DNA of 64,000 nucleotides from Sporolactobacillus spathodeae (GTDB taxonomy: Bacteria; Bacillota; Bacilli; Bacillales; Sporolactobacillaceae). The notes under the pieces are model-generated. The model worked only from the letters and a program-made list of their open reading frames with translations. It did not search any database and had not been told where the DNA came from. Positions 40,801 to 50,185 of this stretch are shown one piece after another. The number at the start of each line of letters is the position of its first letter. Position 1 is the stretch's first letter. The translations under genes were made by a program, and so were the position numbers. The stretch lies in contig NZ_JAFBEV010000002.1 of NCBI RefSeq assembly GCF_016908935.1, forward strand, positions 1 through 64,000. Direction: 5' to 3'.

Positions 40801-40820
40801 TGGGGACTTTCTAATTTCAT

Positions 40821-40860
40821 TTCCGAACGAATCATAATGTTCCGAAAAGAAACGTTCGCT
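40821..40860. promoter_or_regulatory. Possible PurR-box-like inverted repeats upstream of purA
   Basis: TTCCGAACGAAT (40821-40832) and AAACGTTCGCT (40850-40860) carry CGAAC and its inverse GTTCG, with ATGTTCCGAA between. B. subtilis PurR binds paired inverted CGAAC motifs upstream of purA, but the spacing here (about 25 bases) is wider than the usual 16-17. Confidence 0.3.
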
Positions 40861-40908
40861 TTTCTTACATTGATTTTAACCGATTAAACTGATAAACTAT
40901 ACGATGGT

Positions 40909-40936
40909 TTGACAAAATAAAAATGATGGTTAAGAC
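40909..40936 (+). promoter_or_regulatory. purA promoter
   Basis: TTGACA (40909-40914), 16 bases, TAAGAC (40931-40936), 60 bases before purA. Confidence 0.65.
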
Positions 40937-40995
40937 GATGCAGACGAACAGTCAATAACGTAAAGGCGAAAAACAATGTGCAGGGGGTTTGATGC

Positions 40996-42282
40996 ATGTC
41001 GTCAGTAGTAGTTGTCGGTGCCCAGTGGGGCGATGAAGGAAAAGGCAAAATCACGGATTATCTTTCTGAAAACTCGGAAGTGGTCTCTCGTTATCAAGGT
41101 GGGGATAATGCCGGTCACACGATTGTGTGGGACGGTAAAACTTATAAATTGCGTCTGATGCCTTCTGGGATCTTGTACAAGGATAAAATCTGTGTTCTTG
41201 GCAATGGGATGGTCATAAACCCGAAATCGCTTTGCGGGGAACTGGACTACATGAAAGCGAACGGTGTTTCGACAGACAATCTGCGAATCAGTAGCCGGGC
41301 GCACATCATTCTTCCTTATCATCTGAAGCTGGACGTACTCGAAGAAGAGAGCAAAGGGGCGTCAAAAATCGGCACAACCCAAAAGGGAATTGGGCCAGCT
41401 TATATGGACAAAGCAGCGCGAATCGGGATTCGTATGGCTGATTTGCTAGAGCCGGAGACATTTAAGGAAAAGCTTGAGAAAAACCTGGCGGCTAAAAACA
41501 GGCTTTTTGAAAAAATGTATGAATGCGAAGGCTTCAACATCGATGAAATTTATGGCGACTATCTGGCTTATGGCGAACGGTTGCGTCCTTTGGTCTGCGA
41601 TACTTCCGCTGTGCTGAATAATGCGTTGGATGCTGGTAAACGTGTTCTCTTTGAAGGGGCACAAGGCTGTATGTTGGACATTGATCAAGGGACCTATCCT
41701 TTTGTCACCTCGTCCAATCCGGTTGCCGGCGGGGTTACAATTGGTGCCGGCGTCGGACCGACAAAGATTAATCATGTCGTTGGCTGTGCAAAAGCCTATA
41801 CAACGCGTGTTGGCGATGGCCCATTCCCAACGGAACTGAATGACGCAATCGGTGATCAGATCCGCGAGATCGGTCATGAATACGGCACAGTCACTGGCCG
41901 TCCGCGTCGCGTCGGCTGGTTTGACAGTGTAGTGCTTCGCCACTCTCGCCGCGTGAGCGGATTAACGGACCTGTCGCTGAATTGTGTCGATGTACTGACT
42001 GGCCTTGAGTCAGTTAAGATCTGCACGGCTTATGAATATGAGGGACGTGTCATAGAGGAATTCCCGGCGAGCTTGAATGTTCTAGCCAAGTGCAAGCCGA
42101 TTTATGAAGAAATGCCAGGCTGGAGCGAAGATATTACGCAGGCAAAAAGCCTCGCCGAGTTGCCGGTAAATGCGCGTCACTATATTGAAAGAATTTCACA
42201 GCTTAGTCAGGTGCCACTGACGATGTTCTCAGTCGGACCCGATCGCAAACAGACGATTGAAGTGCGCAGCGCCTTTGCCTGA
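40996..42282 (+). CDS. purA: Adenylosuccinate synthetase
   Basis: 428 aa, full length. It makes adenylosuccinate from IMP, aspartate and GTP, the first step from IMP to [14 protein letters not shown] at 8-18 (Asp13), DNAGHT (His41), [11 protein letters not shown] and GVGPTKI are visible. CAGGGGGTTTG precedes the ATG. It is a single gene with its own promoter and terminator. With guaB on the other arm it splits IMP between AMP and GMP. Confidence 0.98.
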   Translation: MSSVVVVGAQWGDEGKGKITDYLSENSEVVSRYQGGDNAGHTIVWDGKTYKLRLMPSGILYKDKICVLGNGMVINPKSLCGELDYMKANGVSTDNLRISSRAHIILPYHLKLDVLEEESKGASKIGTTQKGIGPAYMDKAARIGIRMADLLEPETFKEKLEKNLAAKNRLFEKMYECEGFNIDEIYGDYLAYGERLRPLVCDTSAVLNNALDAGKRVLFEGAQGCMLDIDQGTYPFVTSSNPVAGGVTIGAGVGPTKINHVVGCAKAYTTRVGDGPFPTELNDAIGDQIREIGHEYGTVTGRPRRVGWFDSVVLRHSRRVSGLTDLSLNCVDVLTGLESVKICTAYEYEGRVIEEFPASLNVLAKCKPIYEEMPGWSEDITQAKSLAELPVNARHYIERISQLSQVPLTMFSVGPDRKQTIEVRSAFA

Positions 42283-42292
42283 ATGTCTTATA

Positions 42293-42328
42293 GAAAAAGC
42301 AGCCGAAGCGATTGGCTGCTTTTTTTAA
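42293..42328 (+). terminator. Terminator after purA
   Basis: AAAAAGCAGCC pairs with GGCTGCTTTTT around GAAGCGATT; seven Ts. Confidence 0.92.
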
Positions 42329-42329
42329 T

Positions 42330-42473
42330 AAGAATGTATAAGATTTCGCACAAAAATGCAGCGAGGTCCGAGATGCCTGCGGGAAAAGCGAGCCAAGTGA
42401 GCTCCCGCGGCAAGCGAGCAGCCGAGGCGCAGTTGTTAAAAAAGCACTTGGCTTATGCCAAGTTTTTCTGAAA
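42330..42473 (+). repeat. Interspersed repeat family 1, copy F (full length)
   Basis: Best-preserved copy: AAGAATGTATAAGA, CGCACAAAAATGCAGCGAGG, TGCCTGCGGGAAAAGCGAGC, CAAGTGAGCTCCCGCGGC, AAGCGAGCAGCCGAGGCGCA, GTTGTTAAAAAAG, then hairpin ACTTGGC-TTAT-GCCAAGT (42446-42463) and TTTTTCTGA. A 12-base AAGAATGTATAA recurs just outside its right end (42476-42487), which could be a target-site-like duplication or the start of a second partial copy. Confidence 0.88.
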
Positions 42474-42560
42474 AAAAGAATGTATAATCGAAGGTAACAG
42501 AGCAGCAAAAGCGAGGGGGAAATACCTACGAAAAAAGCGCGTATGATATTTTGCTTTAAC

Positions 42561-42589
42561 TTGACAAAAGATATAAATCAAGGTAAATT
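42561..42589 (+). promoter_or_regulatory. Transporter operon promoter
   Basis: TTGACA (42561-42566), 17 bases, TAAATT (42584-42589), 70 bases before the binding-protein gene. Confidence 0.75.
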
Positions 42590-42659
42590 TTGAAAAACAC
42601 AGTAATTAATAGTAAATACATAAGAATAGTTTCAAAAAGATTGGGAGGTAGTGCTGAAC

Positions 42660-44213
42660 ATGAGTAACCATCGAACCATTTCAAAAAAGGGAATTATAGC
42701 TACCGCGTTGGCGTTGATCCTTTTGCTTTCGGGATGCGCAGCCGGTCAGAATGCAGGATCTAAAAAAGCGATCAAGGGTGGCACGCTCACTTATGGACGT
42801 CCTGCTTCGGTCACGTCTTTTGATTTATTCAAAGAAATCACATCGAATAACGCATTTGCCATCGACAAAGTGTTCGAACCACTCGTCTCTTTCGATAAGA
42901 ACGGAAAGGTTATCAACTGGCTTGCGAAATCGTATAAGGTAAGCAGCGATGGTTTGACCTATACATTTGTCCTACGCGATGGGCTGAAATTTTCAAACGG
43001 AAAACCCGTAACTGCTAGGGATGCTGCCTTTTCGATCAAGCATCACTTGTCCGCTGGCGGACCATTGGCTATTGAGGCGAAAGTAGATAGCGTGATAGCA
43101 AACAATAAGCAGACGCTTGTCATTAAGCTGAAAAAACCTTTTACACCGTTCCTCGCGCAACTTGCTAATTTTTCCAATGGGATTATTCCTTATAATTTCG
43201 ATGGAAAAAGTGAAAAACAGTTCTTCAAAAAGCCAATAGGCACAGGACCTTTTGCGGTTGAGAAGTGGAATCCTGCGGGTGATTTAACATTCAAGAAAAA
43301 TACGTATTATTGGCAGAAGGGTAAGCCCTATATTGATAAACTAGTCTTCAAAACGATTTCTGATGATACGCAAGCGGTCAATCAGTTGAAGTCTGGTGAA
43401 GTCGATGCCATTGAGTCTGTTCCGCTAGAAAACGCGAAGGCGTTGTCGCAGGGATCAGATACGAAAATCCAGACAGACGGGAGCTGGGTGACCGAGCAAG
43501 TATTCTTCAATACACTTGATAAAAACCTTTCCGATGTACACGTACGTCGCGCGTTAGCGCTTGCGATTAACCGAGACGGACTGACAAAGGCAGTTACATT
43601 TGGTTACGCTAAGACAGCTCACTCGTTACTGCCGACGACGATTACCTACAATTCAGATGCTTCAGTGAAGGCGCTGAATTATAATGTGGCTGCGGCAAAA
43701 AAAGAATTGGCAAAGTCAACCCATCCTAAGGGGTTCACAACGACGTTGCTCATTGCGTCAGGGAACAGTGCAGTTAAGCAGGAAGCTCAGATCATTCAGG
43801 CTGCTGGGAAAGCGATCGGTATTCATATCAAAATTCAATCCGTGGAACTGGCGACTTTTCGTGAACGTTTCTTTGCTTACAACTATTCGATGATGATTAA
43901 CAGTGGTCAGGCCGATTTTCCTGATGCTGATTCGATTCTCGCTTTCCAAACAGATCCGAAGGGATTCAGTAAATCTTATTGGACACATTATACAAATAAT
44001 ACAGTTACCAAACTGCTATATGCAGGCGAACAGACAGCAGACGGTCCGAAACGTGCGAAAATTTACGCACAAATGCAGCAGATTCTCGCAAATGAAGTGC
44101 CGTATATCCCGCTCTATTATCCGGATATTGTGATTGGTCACCGCTCAAGTGTTAAAGGGCTTGTCGTTCTCCCGAATGGGAGTGTTCGTTTTGAAGATGC
44201 ATATGTTAAATAA
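42660..44213 (+). CDS. Peptide/opine-type ABC transporter substrate-binding lipoprotein
   Basis: 517 aa from ATG 42660. SBP family 5 (OppA/DppA type). The lipoprotein signal has lipobox LLLSGCA (Cys about residue 26). GGTLTYGRPASVTSFDL, KVFEPLVSFD and YTFVLRDGLKFSNGKPVTARDAAFS are typical. It would capture a short peptide or similar ligand outside the membrane. The ligand cannot be told from sequence. First gene of a seven-gene operon with two permeases, two ATPases and two catabolic enzymes. Confidence 0.88.
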   Translation: MSNHRTISKKGIIATALALILLLSGCAAGQNAGSKKAIKGGTLTYGRPASVTSFDLFKEITSNNAFAIDKVFEPLVSFDKNGKVINWLAKSYKVSSDGLTYTFVLRDGLKFSNGKPVTARDAAFSIKHHLSAGGPLAIEAKVDSVIANNKQTLVIKLKKPFTPFLAQLANFSNGIIPYNFDGKSEKQFFKKPIGTGPFAVEKWNPAGDLTFKKNTYYWQKGKPYIDKLVFKTISDDTQAVNQLKSGEVDAIESVPLENAKALSQGSDTKIQTDGSWVTEQVFFNTLDKNLSDVHVRRALALAINRDGLTKAVTFGYAKTAHSLLPTTITYNSDASVKALNYNVAAAKKELAKSTHPKGFTTTLLIASGNSAVKQEAQIIQAAGKAIGIHIKIQSVELATFRERFFAYNYSMMINSGQADFPDADSILAFQTDPKGFSKSYWTHYTNNTVTKLLYAGEQTADGPKRAKIYAQMQQILANEVPYIPLYYPDIVIGHRSSVKGLVVLPNGSVRFEDAYVK

Positions 44214-45216
44214 AAGACGCATCTTTCGTAAGGGAATATTGTCAAACAGGGCTGCCGGTCATACGGCAGCCACTGTTTCTATAAGCATATTATCAGCATT
44301 GTTGAAAGCCATGGCTACCGTTGCCTGTATCATTGTTGCCGTTTTCTTTATTATACGGATTGTGCCGGGTGACCCAGTAAAGATGATTCTTGGTGAACAC
44401 GCCTCGCCAAGTGAGATCATTCAAATGCGCCACAGCTTAGGTTTGGACCTTCCCCTAGGGCAGCAATTTGTTCGTTTTTTGCATCATTTGTTTATGTATG
44501 GGGACACAGGGACTTCGATTATCTACAATGTATCGACTCGAACGTTGATTGCCGAGCGTACGCCGGTCACCCTTTTACTGATCGTGATGGCAATTGCGAT
44601 CACCATTGTTGTTGCCGTGCTTCTTGCAATGATCGCAGCCACCCATAAGGACGGGCTTGTTGATCATCTGATACGCATATTCCCAACAATTACGCTTGGC
44701 ATGCCTGTGTTCTGGGTGGGCCTATTGCTGATTTTAGTTTTCGGCGTTTGGTTGCATTGGTTTCCTGTTGGGGGGACAAGCGGTGGTTTGTTTGGTACGC
44801 TATACAGCCTAACCCTTCCCGCTATTACAGTAGCCTTCTCACAGATTCCGTCACTTGTTCGCTCACTTAGGGCGCAACTTTTGGATGTCTTGGGATCAGA
44901 TTTTGTTGTGACATTAAAAGCCGCAGGCATCCCTAATCGGGTGATCCTGTTCCGTCATGTACTCCGTAATGCATCGATTCCAACACTGATGCTGCTCGGC
45001 GTCAATGTCTCTTATTTGATTGGTGGCACATTGGTTATTGAACAAGTGTTTGGTTTGAAGGGCATTGGCAGCCTGCTGTTCTCAGCTATCTCGAGCAGGG
45101 ATTTTCCGGTAATTCAGGGCATCGCCCTTTACTGCGCAGTGGCGGTGGTTCTGATCAACCTTTTCATTGAAATCCTATCCGGTTATCTGGATCCTCGGCT
45201 GAAGGGGGACGATTAG
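44203..45216 (+). CDS. ABC transporter permease, DppB/OppB type
   Basis: 337 aa from ATG 44203, which overlaps the binding-protein stop by 11 bases. FFIIRIVPGDPVKMILGEHASPSEI is the family N-terminal block after the first membrane helix (residues in pieces). Six membrane segments are expected. The EAA-like loop is LKAAGIPNRVILFRHVLRNA. The ribosome site is weak, and alternative starts (TTG 44239) exist. Pairs with the next gene as the membrane channel. Confidence 0.88.
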   Translation: MLNKRRIFRKGILSNRAAGHTAATVSISILSALLKAMATVACIIVAVFFIIRIVPGDPVKMILGEHASPSEIIQMRHSLGLDLPLGQQFVRFLHHLFMYGDTGTSIIYNVSTRTLIAERTPVTLLLIVMAIAITIVVAVLLAMIAATHKDGLVDHLIRIFPTITLGMPVFWVGLLLILVFGVWLHWFPVGGTSGGLFGTLYSLTLPAITVAFSQIPSLVRSLRAQLLDVLGSDFVVTLKAAGIPNRVILFRHVLRNASIPTLMLLGVNVSYLIGGTLVIEQVFGLKGIGSLLFSAISSRDFPVIQGIALYCAVAVVLINLFIEILSGYLDPRLKGDD

Positions 45217-45219
45217 AAC

Positions 45220-46044
45220 GTGAACGGATCCATTTTTAAAAAGCGTAGAATTTCACCGACGCTTCTTGGAGGAGGCATCATGCTGCTTCTCCTAGTTAGT
45301 TTGGCTGTCTTTGCTCCGCTAATCAGTCGCTATCAACCAGCCGCACAGAATTTAGCAGATATTCTGCGGCCGTCGTCTGCAAATCATTGGCTTGGGACCG
45401 ATCAGCTCGGGCGCGATTTGTTTACACGGTTGATCTACGCTGCGCGGACAGATCTCAGAATTATGATCCTGGCTGAAATACTCCCTTTTTGCACCGGCAT
45501 TTTTCTTGGCATGCTTGCCGGTTACTACGGAAAATGGATTGATGCACTTGTGACCCTTATGACGAATACGCTCATTGCCTTCCCATTCTACCTGATTGTG
45601 ATCGTCGTCGCCTTTGCAAGTGGTGCGGGTGAGCGCGGGATCTATATTACATTCGCATTAGTTGGATGGATTGTATTTGCACGTGTCGTGAAGGGATTGA
45701 GTGCGTCACTACGGAAACAGGAATGGGTGGCCTCAGCAAAGGTGCTGGGTCTGCCGGATAGTCGAATCTTGCTGTTCCATATTTTGCCGAATGTTTTACC
45801 GCAGGCGATTGTGGTTCTGATGACAGATATGGTTGGCCTCCTTGTTGCGATTGTGACGCTGGGCTACCTCGGAATCGGAATCGCGCCTCCGACACCGGAT
45901 TGGGGAACGATGATTTCAGAAGGGCAGACATTTATCTATAGCAAGTGGTGGCTTTCGACGATACCTGGGTTTGCGGTTGTCTATACAGGTATTGCGTTGT
46001 CCTTGATTGGGGACGGCCTAGCGGATCTTTGGAGAAGGAAATGA
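45220..46044 (+). CDS. ABC transporter permease, DppC/OppC type
   Basis: 274 aa from GTG 45220. The block NHWLGTDQLGRDLFTRLIYAARTDL (about 50-75) is the OppC/DppC hallmark, and the EAA loop is SAKVLGLPDSRILLFHILPN. Six membrane segments. It is 3 bases after the previous permease. GGGGGAC lies about 11 bases before the start. Confidence 0.9.
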   Translation: MNGSIFKKRRISPTLLGGGIMLLLLVSLAVFAPLISRYQPAAQNLADILRPSSANHWLGTDQLGRDLFTRLIYAARTDLRIMILAEILPFCTGIFLGMLAGYYGKWIDALVTLMTNTLIAFPFYLIVIVVAFASGAGERGIYITFALVGWIVFARVVKGLSASLRKQEWVASAKVLGLPDSRILLFHILPNVLPQAIVVLMTDMVGLLVAIVTLGYLGIGIAPPTPDWGTMISEGQTFIYSKWWLSTIPGFAVVYTGIALSLIGDGLADLWRRK

Positions 46045-46805
46045 TGTCTATGTCGACAATCTTAGAAATCAATCAATTGTCGCTCGCAACAACAAATAAA
46101 AAGCAACTGGTCACGGATGTCAGCCTCGCTGTTGGAAAAGGGAAAACGATCGGTATTGTCGGCGAATCCGGGTCAGGAAAGTCATTGACCCTTCGCGCCA
46201 TCATTCAACTGCTGCCGCCGACAATTATCAAAGTTGGCGGCACGATCCGGTGCGAAAGCAGCTGCGCCATGATCTTTCAAGATCCGGTAAGCGCACTGGA
46301 TCCGCTATGTCCGGTTGTCCGTCAGGTTGCAGAGGTTGTCTCTTACAGACAGCATCTCAGCCGAAAGACATCAAGGACAAAGGCTCTTGAACTGTTAGCA
46401 CTCCTGGGGTTGCCCGAGGATTTGAAGAGAAATGATCGCTATCCGCACCAGCTCTCCGGTGGTCAGCGTCAACGCGTTCTTATCGCTATCGCGCTTGCGT
46501 GCAGACCAGGCATCCTTCTTTGCGATGAGCCGACGACTGCGCTTGATGTAACGGTACAGAAGCAGATTCTTGAGTTGCTTGCTAAATTGCAGCGTGAACT
46601 CAATTTTGCACTTGTATTCGTAACCCATAATTTGGCCATTGCTTCTGCGCTGTGTACAAAGCTTTATGTGATGAAAGAAGGACGCATCGTTGAGCAAGGG
46701 AGGACACAGGACATTTTAGCCAATCCGCAGCATGCCTACACCAAGATGCTGATCGATTCTGTGCTGCACTTACCAGATTTGAAAGGAGTGATTGCGGGTG
46801 AGTGA
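46041..46805 (+). CDS. Peptide ABC transporter ATPase (DppD/OppD type)
   Basis: 254 aa from ATG 46041 (overlapping the permease stop as ATGA); ATG 46044 is equally possible. Walker A GESGSGKS near residue 40. The Q-loop FQDPVSALDP, signature LSGGQRQRV and Walker B ILLCDEPTTALD are complete. The usual extended C-terminal oligopeptide-ABC region is short. It energises uptake together with the next ATPase. Confidence 0.9.
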   Translation: MMSMSTILEINQLSLATTNKKQLVTDVSLAVGKGKTIGIVGESGSGKSLTLRAIIQLLPPTIIKVGGTIRCESSCAMIFQDPVSALDPLCPVVRQVAEVVSYRQHLSRKTSRTKALELLALLGLPEDLKRNDRYPHQLSGGQRQRVLIAIALACRPGILLCDEPTTALDVTVQKQILELLAKLQRELNFALVFVTHNLAIASALCTKLYVMKEGRIVEQGRTQDILANPQHAYTKMLIDSVLHLPDLKGVIAGE

Positions 46806-47556
46806 CGCGTTGCAGATTAAAAATATAACTGTTAACTATGGAGGATTCATTGCGCTCAACCAGGTGAATCTTCAAATCGATGCGCACACGACACTCGGGT
46901 TGGTTGGCGAATCAGGATCGGGGAAATCAACACTGGCAAAGGTGGTTGCCGGATTAGTTACCCCGGATGAGGGGGAGGTGCGGTTCAGCGAACAAGTCCT
47001 TCGCAAGAGACGCACGCGAATGCAGCATAAAGCGATACAGATGGTGTTTCAAAATCCTGACGCTTCCCTCAATCCGAAGCACACAGTCCGACAGATTCTG
47101 TCGGAAGGTTTGCTGTTCCACCATATTGTGCCTCGCTCGCAGTTGATGGATCGTTGCAGAGAATTACTCGCTCTTGTGCATCTTGATGAGGACGCATTAG
47201 TTCGGTATCCGTACGCGTTCTCGGGTGGTCAGCGCCAGCGTATTGCCATTGCGCGCGCTATTAGTGTAGAACCCAATCTTCTTATTGCGGACGAACCAAC
47301 GAGCGCGCTTGATGTTTCCGTTCAGTTAAGTGTTCTGGAGTTACTGCATCGTTTGAAAGAAAAGCTCAATCTGACAATGCTATTCATTTCACATGATATG
47401 GGTGTGATCAACGCCGTTTGCGATACAGTTGCTGTGATGCGCCAAGGAAGAATTATTGAGGTCAGTCCCAAAGAACAATTTTTCTTACATCCGAAGGCAG
47501 ACTATAGTTATCAGCTTTTATCTGCCGTTCCTAGAATGCCTATATTTAATAGATAA
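46798..47556 (+). CDS. Peptide ABC transporter ATPase (DppF/OppF type)
   Basis: 252 aa from GTG 46798 (AGGAG nine bases upstream); TTG 46792 is an alternative. Walker A GESGSGKS, Q-loop FQNPDASLNPK (the OppF pattern), signature FSGGQRQRI and Walker B LLIADEPTSALD. It overlaps the previous ATPase by 8 bases, so the two subunits are probably made in equal amounts. Confidence 0.9.
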   Translation: MSDALQIKNITVNYGGFIALNQVNLQIDAHTTLGLVGESGSGKSTLAKVVAGLVTPDEGEVRFSEQVLRKRRTRMQHKAIQMVFQNPDASLNPKHTVRQILSEGLLFHHIVPRSQLMDRCRELLALVHLDEDALVRYPYAFSGGQRQRIAIARAISVEPNLLIADEPTSALDVSVQLSVLELLHRLKEKLNLTMLFISHDMGVINAVCDTVAVMRQGRIIEVSPKEQFFLHPKADYSYQLLSAVPRMPIFNR

Positions 47557-47573
47557 AGCAGGTGATCGCTAAG

Positions 47574-48626
47574 ATGGGCCAATTGATCCCTTTAACACCA
47601 GCGGAACTTGACGAATTGTCCGATCAATTTGCGTGGGCGTTGTCCACTCGGGAAACGCCTGTTATTGTGCCCGGAGAGGCTATTCTTGGGATTGAAGCCA
47701 TTGCAGCCGGAGTCGCTGCCCGTGGACGTACCATTTTAAATATCGTGACCGGTCCGTACGGTGAGCAATTTGGCGATTGGCTCTCGCGGGGTGGCTCCCA
47801 TGTTGTAGAATTGCGAACGCCTTATGATGACGTTGTTGCTGTCGCCGCGGTGGCAGAAGCGATTGAACGCCATCATCCGTGCGCTGTGGCTTTTGTGCAG
47901 GGTGAAGCAGTTACGGGAGGATCCAACCCGACCCAAGCGCTTCTGGACCTTGCTCGGCAAAACAATCTGATTACCATCGTCGATGCCGTTTCGGCTATTG
48001 GTGCGGAGCCGGTATTGATGGATGAGTGGGCGATGGATTTCGTCGCCGTTGGTGCGCAAAAAGCACTTTCCGGCTCAAATGGCATCAGCGCTGTCGGCAT
48101 ATCCGCACGTGGTTGGGAATTCTTGTCACGTAATGCCTCTGCGCCACGTCATTCAGCGTTATCGTTGCTCGATTTAAAGCGTGCGTCAGGAGAAGCGGAA
48201 CCCGTCCCCGCCAATATACCGGTTTTGGAAGCAAGAGCTGTCATTAAAGCATTTCATCAAATTCAAACAGAAGGCATAGCATCGGTGAATCACCGGCATC
48301 AACTGGCCGCTGCATCAACGCTAGCAGGAATAAAAAGTCTCGGTCTTAAAGCCTGGCAACGACAGGAAAGTGCCTGTTCACCACTCGTGACCACCGTGCG
48401 GCTCCGGCAGGGCGAACCGATCATCAGACAGTCTAGAGGCATTCTAGCTCCTGGCGATGGAGAGCTATATGGTAAATTGCTGCGAGTCAATCATTTTGGT
48501 TCACAGGCGAGTCTGAAGAGCGTGGAAAAAGCGATCGGCACACTTGCGGGCTTACTGAATGCGGCTCAACCTGAAGTTGCAATTCATGCGGTAAGAAAGG
48601 TATGGTTGGCATCCAATGACTCATGA
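47574..48626 (+). CDS. Class V aminotransferase family protein
   Basis: 350 aa from ATG 47574 (AGGTGAT seven bases upstream). PLP-dependent fold type I, close to the alanine-glyoxylate/serine-pyruvate aminotransferase group. NIVTGPYGEQFGDW (56-69) matches the group's LNxxxGxFGxR region. Asp137 in IVDAVSAIG and the PLP lysine Lys163 in GAQKALSG are visible. Its substrate is unknown. It is the sixth gene of the transporter operon and overlaps the amidohydrolase by 11 bases, suggesting that the imported compound is hydrolysed and transaminated. Confidence 0.82.
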   Translation: MGQLIPLTPAELDELSDQFAWALSTRETPVIVPGEAILGIEAIAAGVAARGRTILNIVTGPYGEQFGDWLSRGGSHVVELRTPYDDVVAVAAVAEAIERHHPCAVAFVQGEAVTGGSNPTQALLDLARQNNLITIVDAVSAIGAEPVLMDEWAMDFVAVGAQKALSGSNGISAVGISARGWEFLSRNASAPRHSALSLLDLKRASGEAEPVPANIPVLEARAVIKAFHQIQTEGIASVNHRHQLAAASTLAGIKSLGLKAWQRQESACSPLVTTVRLRQGEPIIRQSRGILAPGDGELYGKLLRVNHFGSQASLKSVEKAIGTLAGLLNAAQPEVAIHAVRKVWLASNDS

Positions 48627-49767
48627 TCAGACATATCATCACATTTATATTGCAGGAATTAAAGATAAACTATTTGATATTAAAGTCAGCAATGGCCGTT
48701 TCACCTCTGTTGCGGAATCGTCAGATATTGAGACGTGTCATGATTGCGAGAGCAAATGGATTGCTCCGGGCTTTGTTGATCTTCATCTTCATCTCGCATG
48801 GACAGACTTTGATAGCGCCGATCAGGCAAAAAGGGCACCGCAAGAGATTGAGCAGATGCAGGCACAGGCGTTTGAAGCAACTTTGCGAACCGGTGTGACT
48901 ACGGTGCGGGATGCTGGCGGCCTTCTGCCTGACGCGGCTGCCCGGCTTGCACAAAAGTATGACATGCCTCTGTCTGTCACTTCCTGCGGTGCCATGCTCG
49001 GAGCTGGCGACGCGAAGGGCAGCCGGCATCTTCAGCAGAGCATCGATGGAATCAGTCATAGCGGAGCAAAATGGATAAAGATCTTTGCAACCGGCGGCCT
49101 TGGATCACCGGCTGAGAAGGTGCTTGATCCGCTTTTTTCAAAAGAAGAATTTGTAACAGCGGTGCGCGCTGCACATGCGCATCATATGAAAGTCATGGTT
49201 CATACATGGGGCGGTGCAACTTTAGATTGGGTGATAGAAGCGGGTGCCGATACAGTTGAGCACGGTGTTTTTATGACGGCTGATCAGGCTGCTTTGCTGG
49301 CGCAGCAACGTATTCCGCTGATCCCGACTACAGCCATTTACCGCATTGCAGCCGATCCCCATGGTGCGTTTGCTTTGCCAGAAATACTCTGCGAACGTGC
49401 AGCGCGTGCAGCGGACGCACATCAGATATCTGTGCTTGGCGCAAAACGCGCGGGCGTCCAAATTGGCTTTGGTACGGATTTTGCGACACCTGCGCTGCAC
49501 GGTCTTAACTTAGATGAGTTAGATACATTGGTGGACTGTGGCTTGACACGCATGGAAGCTTGGCAAGCGGCAACGGTTGTTGGACGCCAGATTCTGACAT
49601 CCGGTAAATCCGGAGAAGTCATTAGGACAGGTAGTCCTGCAGATGCCGTGCTCTATAATGCTGATCCACTTACAGCACCTAATGCTGAAGCGCTGCGCAA
49701 CAGTATGTTGGCGGTCATCAAAGGGACAGAGCAGTTTCGTGCGGGTTTGGATCGTAAGGGACGGTAA
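48616..49767 (+). CDS. Metal-dependent amidohydrolase
   Basis: 383 aa, amidohydrolase superfamily, imidazolonepropionase/Xaa-Pro-dipeptidase-like branch. The binuclear metal site looks complete: His57-x-His59 (FVDLHLHL), Lys155 (WIKIFATGG, candidate carboxylated lysine), His196 (MVHTWGG), His216 (VEHGVFM) and Asp288 (GFGTDFATP). It likely cleaves an amide or cyclic amide bond in the cytoplasm. Context with a peptide-type importer suggests a modified dipeptide or N-acyl amino acid as substrate. Last gene of the operon. Confidence 0.85.
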   Translation: MTHDQTYHHIYIAGIKDKLFDIKVSNGRFTSVAESSDIETCHDCESKWIAPGFVDLHLHLAWTDFDSADQAKRAPQEIEQMQAQAFEATLRTGVTTVRDAGGLLPDAAARLAQKYDMPLSVTSCGAMLGAGDAKGSRHLQQSIDGISHSGAKWIKIFATGGLGSPAEKVLDPLFSKEEFVTAVRAAHAHHMKVMVHTWGGATLDWVIEAGADTVEHGVFMTADQAALLAQQRIPLIPTTAIYRIAADPHGAFALPEILCERAARAADAHQISVLGAKRAGVQIGFGTDFATPALHGLNLDELDTLVDCGLTRMEAWQAATVVGRQILTSGKSGEVIRTGSPADAVLYNADPLTAPNAEALRNSMLAVIKGTEQFRAGLDRKGR

Positions 49768-49799
49768 AAGGCAACGTGTGATCATTTTCAATTCTTGAC

Positions 49800-49828
49800 T
49801 TGCATTTTATCCTAAGCGGTGGTAGAAT
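49800..49828 (+). promoter_or_regulatory. tRNA cluster promoter
   Basis: TTGCAT (49800-49805), 17 bases, TAGAAT (49823-49828), about 40 bases before the first tRNA. Confidence 0.7.
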
Positions 49829-49866
49829 ATTTCTTGTGCCGCAAAAAGGCGCCGCTTAGATAATAT

Positions 49867-49943
<77 letters not shown>

Positions 49944-49945
49944 AT

Positions 49946-50021
49946 GGGTCCGTGGTGTAGTGGTTAACATGCCTGCCTGTCACGCAGGAGATCGGCGGTT
50001 CAAGTCCGCTCGGACCCGCCA
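49946..50021 (+). tRNA. tRNA-Asp (GTC)
   Basis: 76 bases with encoded CCA. Acceptor GGGTCCG/CGGACCC, anticodon loop CTGTCAC with GTC, T loop GGTTCAAGTCC. Confidence 0.96.
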
Positions 50022-50029
50022 TTACATAT

Positions 50030-50102
<73 letters not shown>

Positions 50103-50145
50103 TGTTTATCGAAAATGAGCGTCGTGGCGCTTTTAACTGACATAA

Positions 50146-50185
50146 AGAAAAGCCTCTGGATAATATCTGGAGGCTTTTCGTTTTA
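50146..50185 (+). terminator. Terminator after the tRNA cluster
   Basis: GAAAAGCCTC pairs with GGAGGCTTTTC around TGGATAATATCT, followed by GTTTT. Confidence 0.88.

Larger units (their letters stand above)
42283..42659. other. purA to transporter-operon intergenic region
   Basis: It contains the purA terminator, a full family-1 repeat and the promoter of the transporter operon. Nothing else supportable was seen. Confidence 0.6.
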
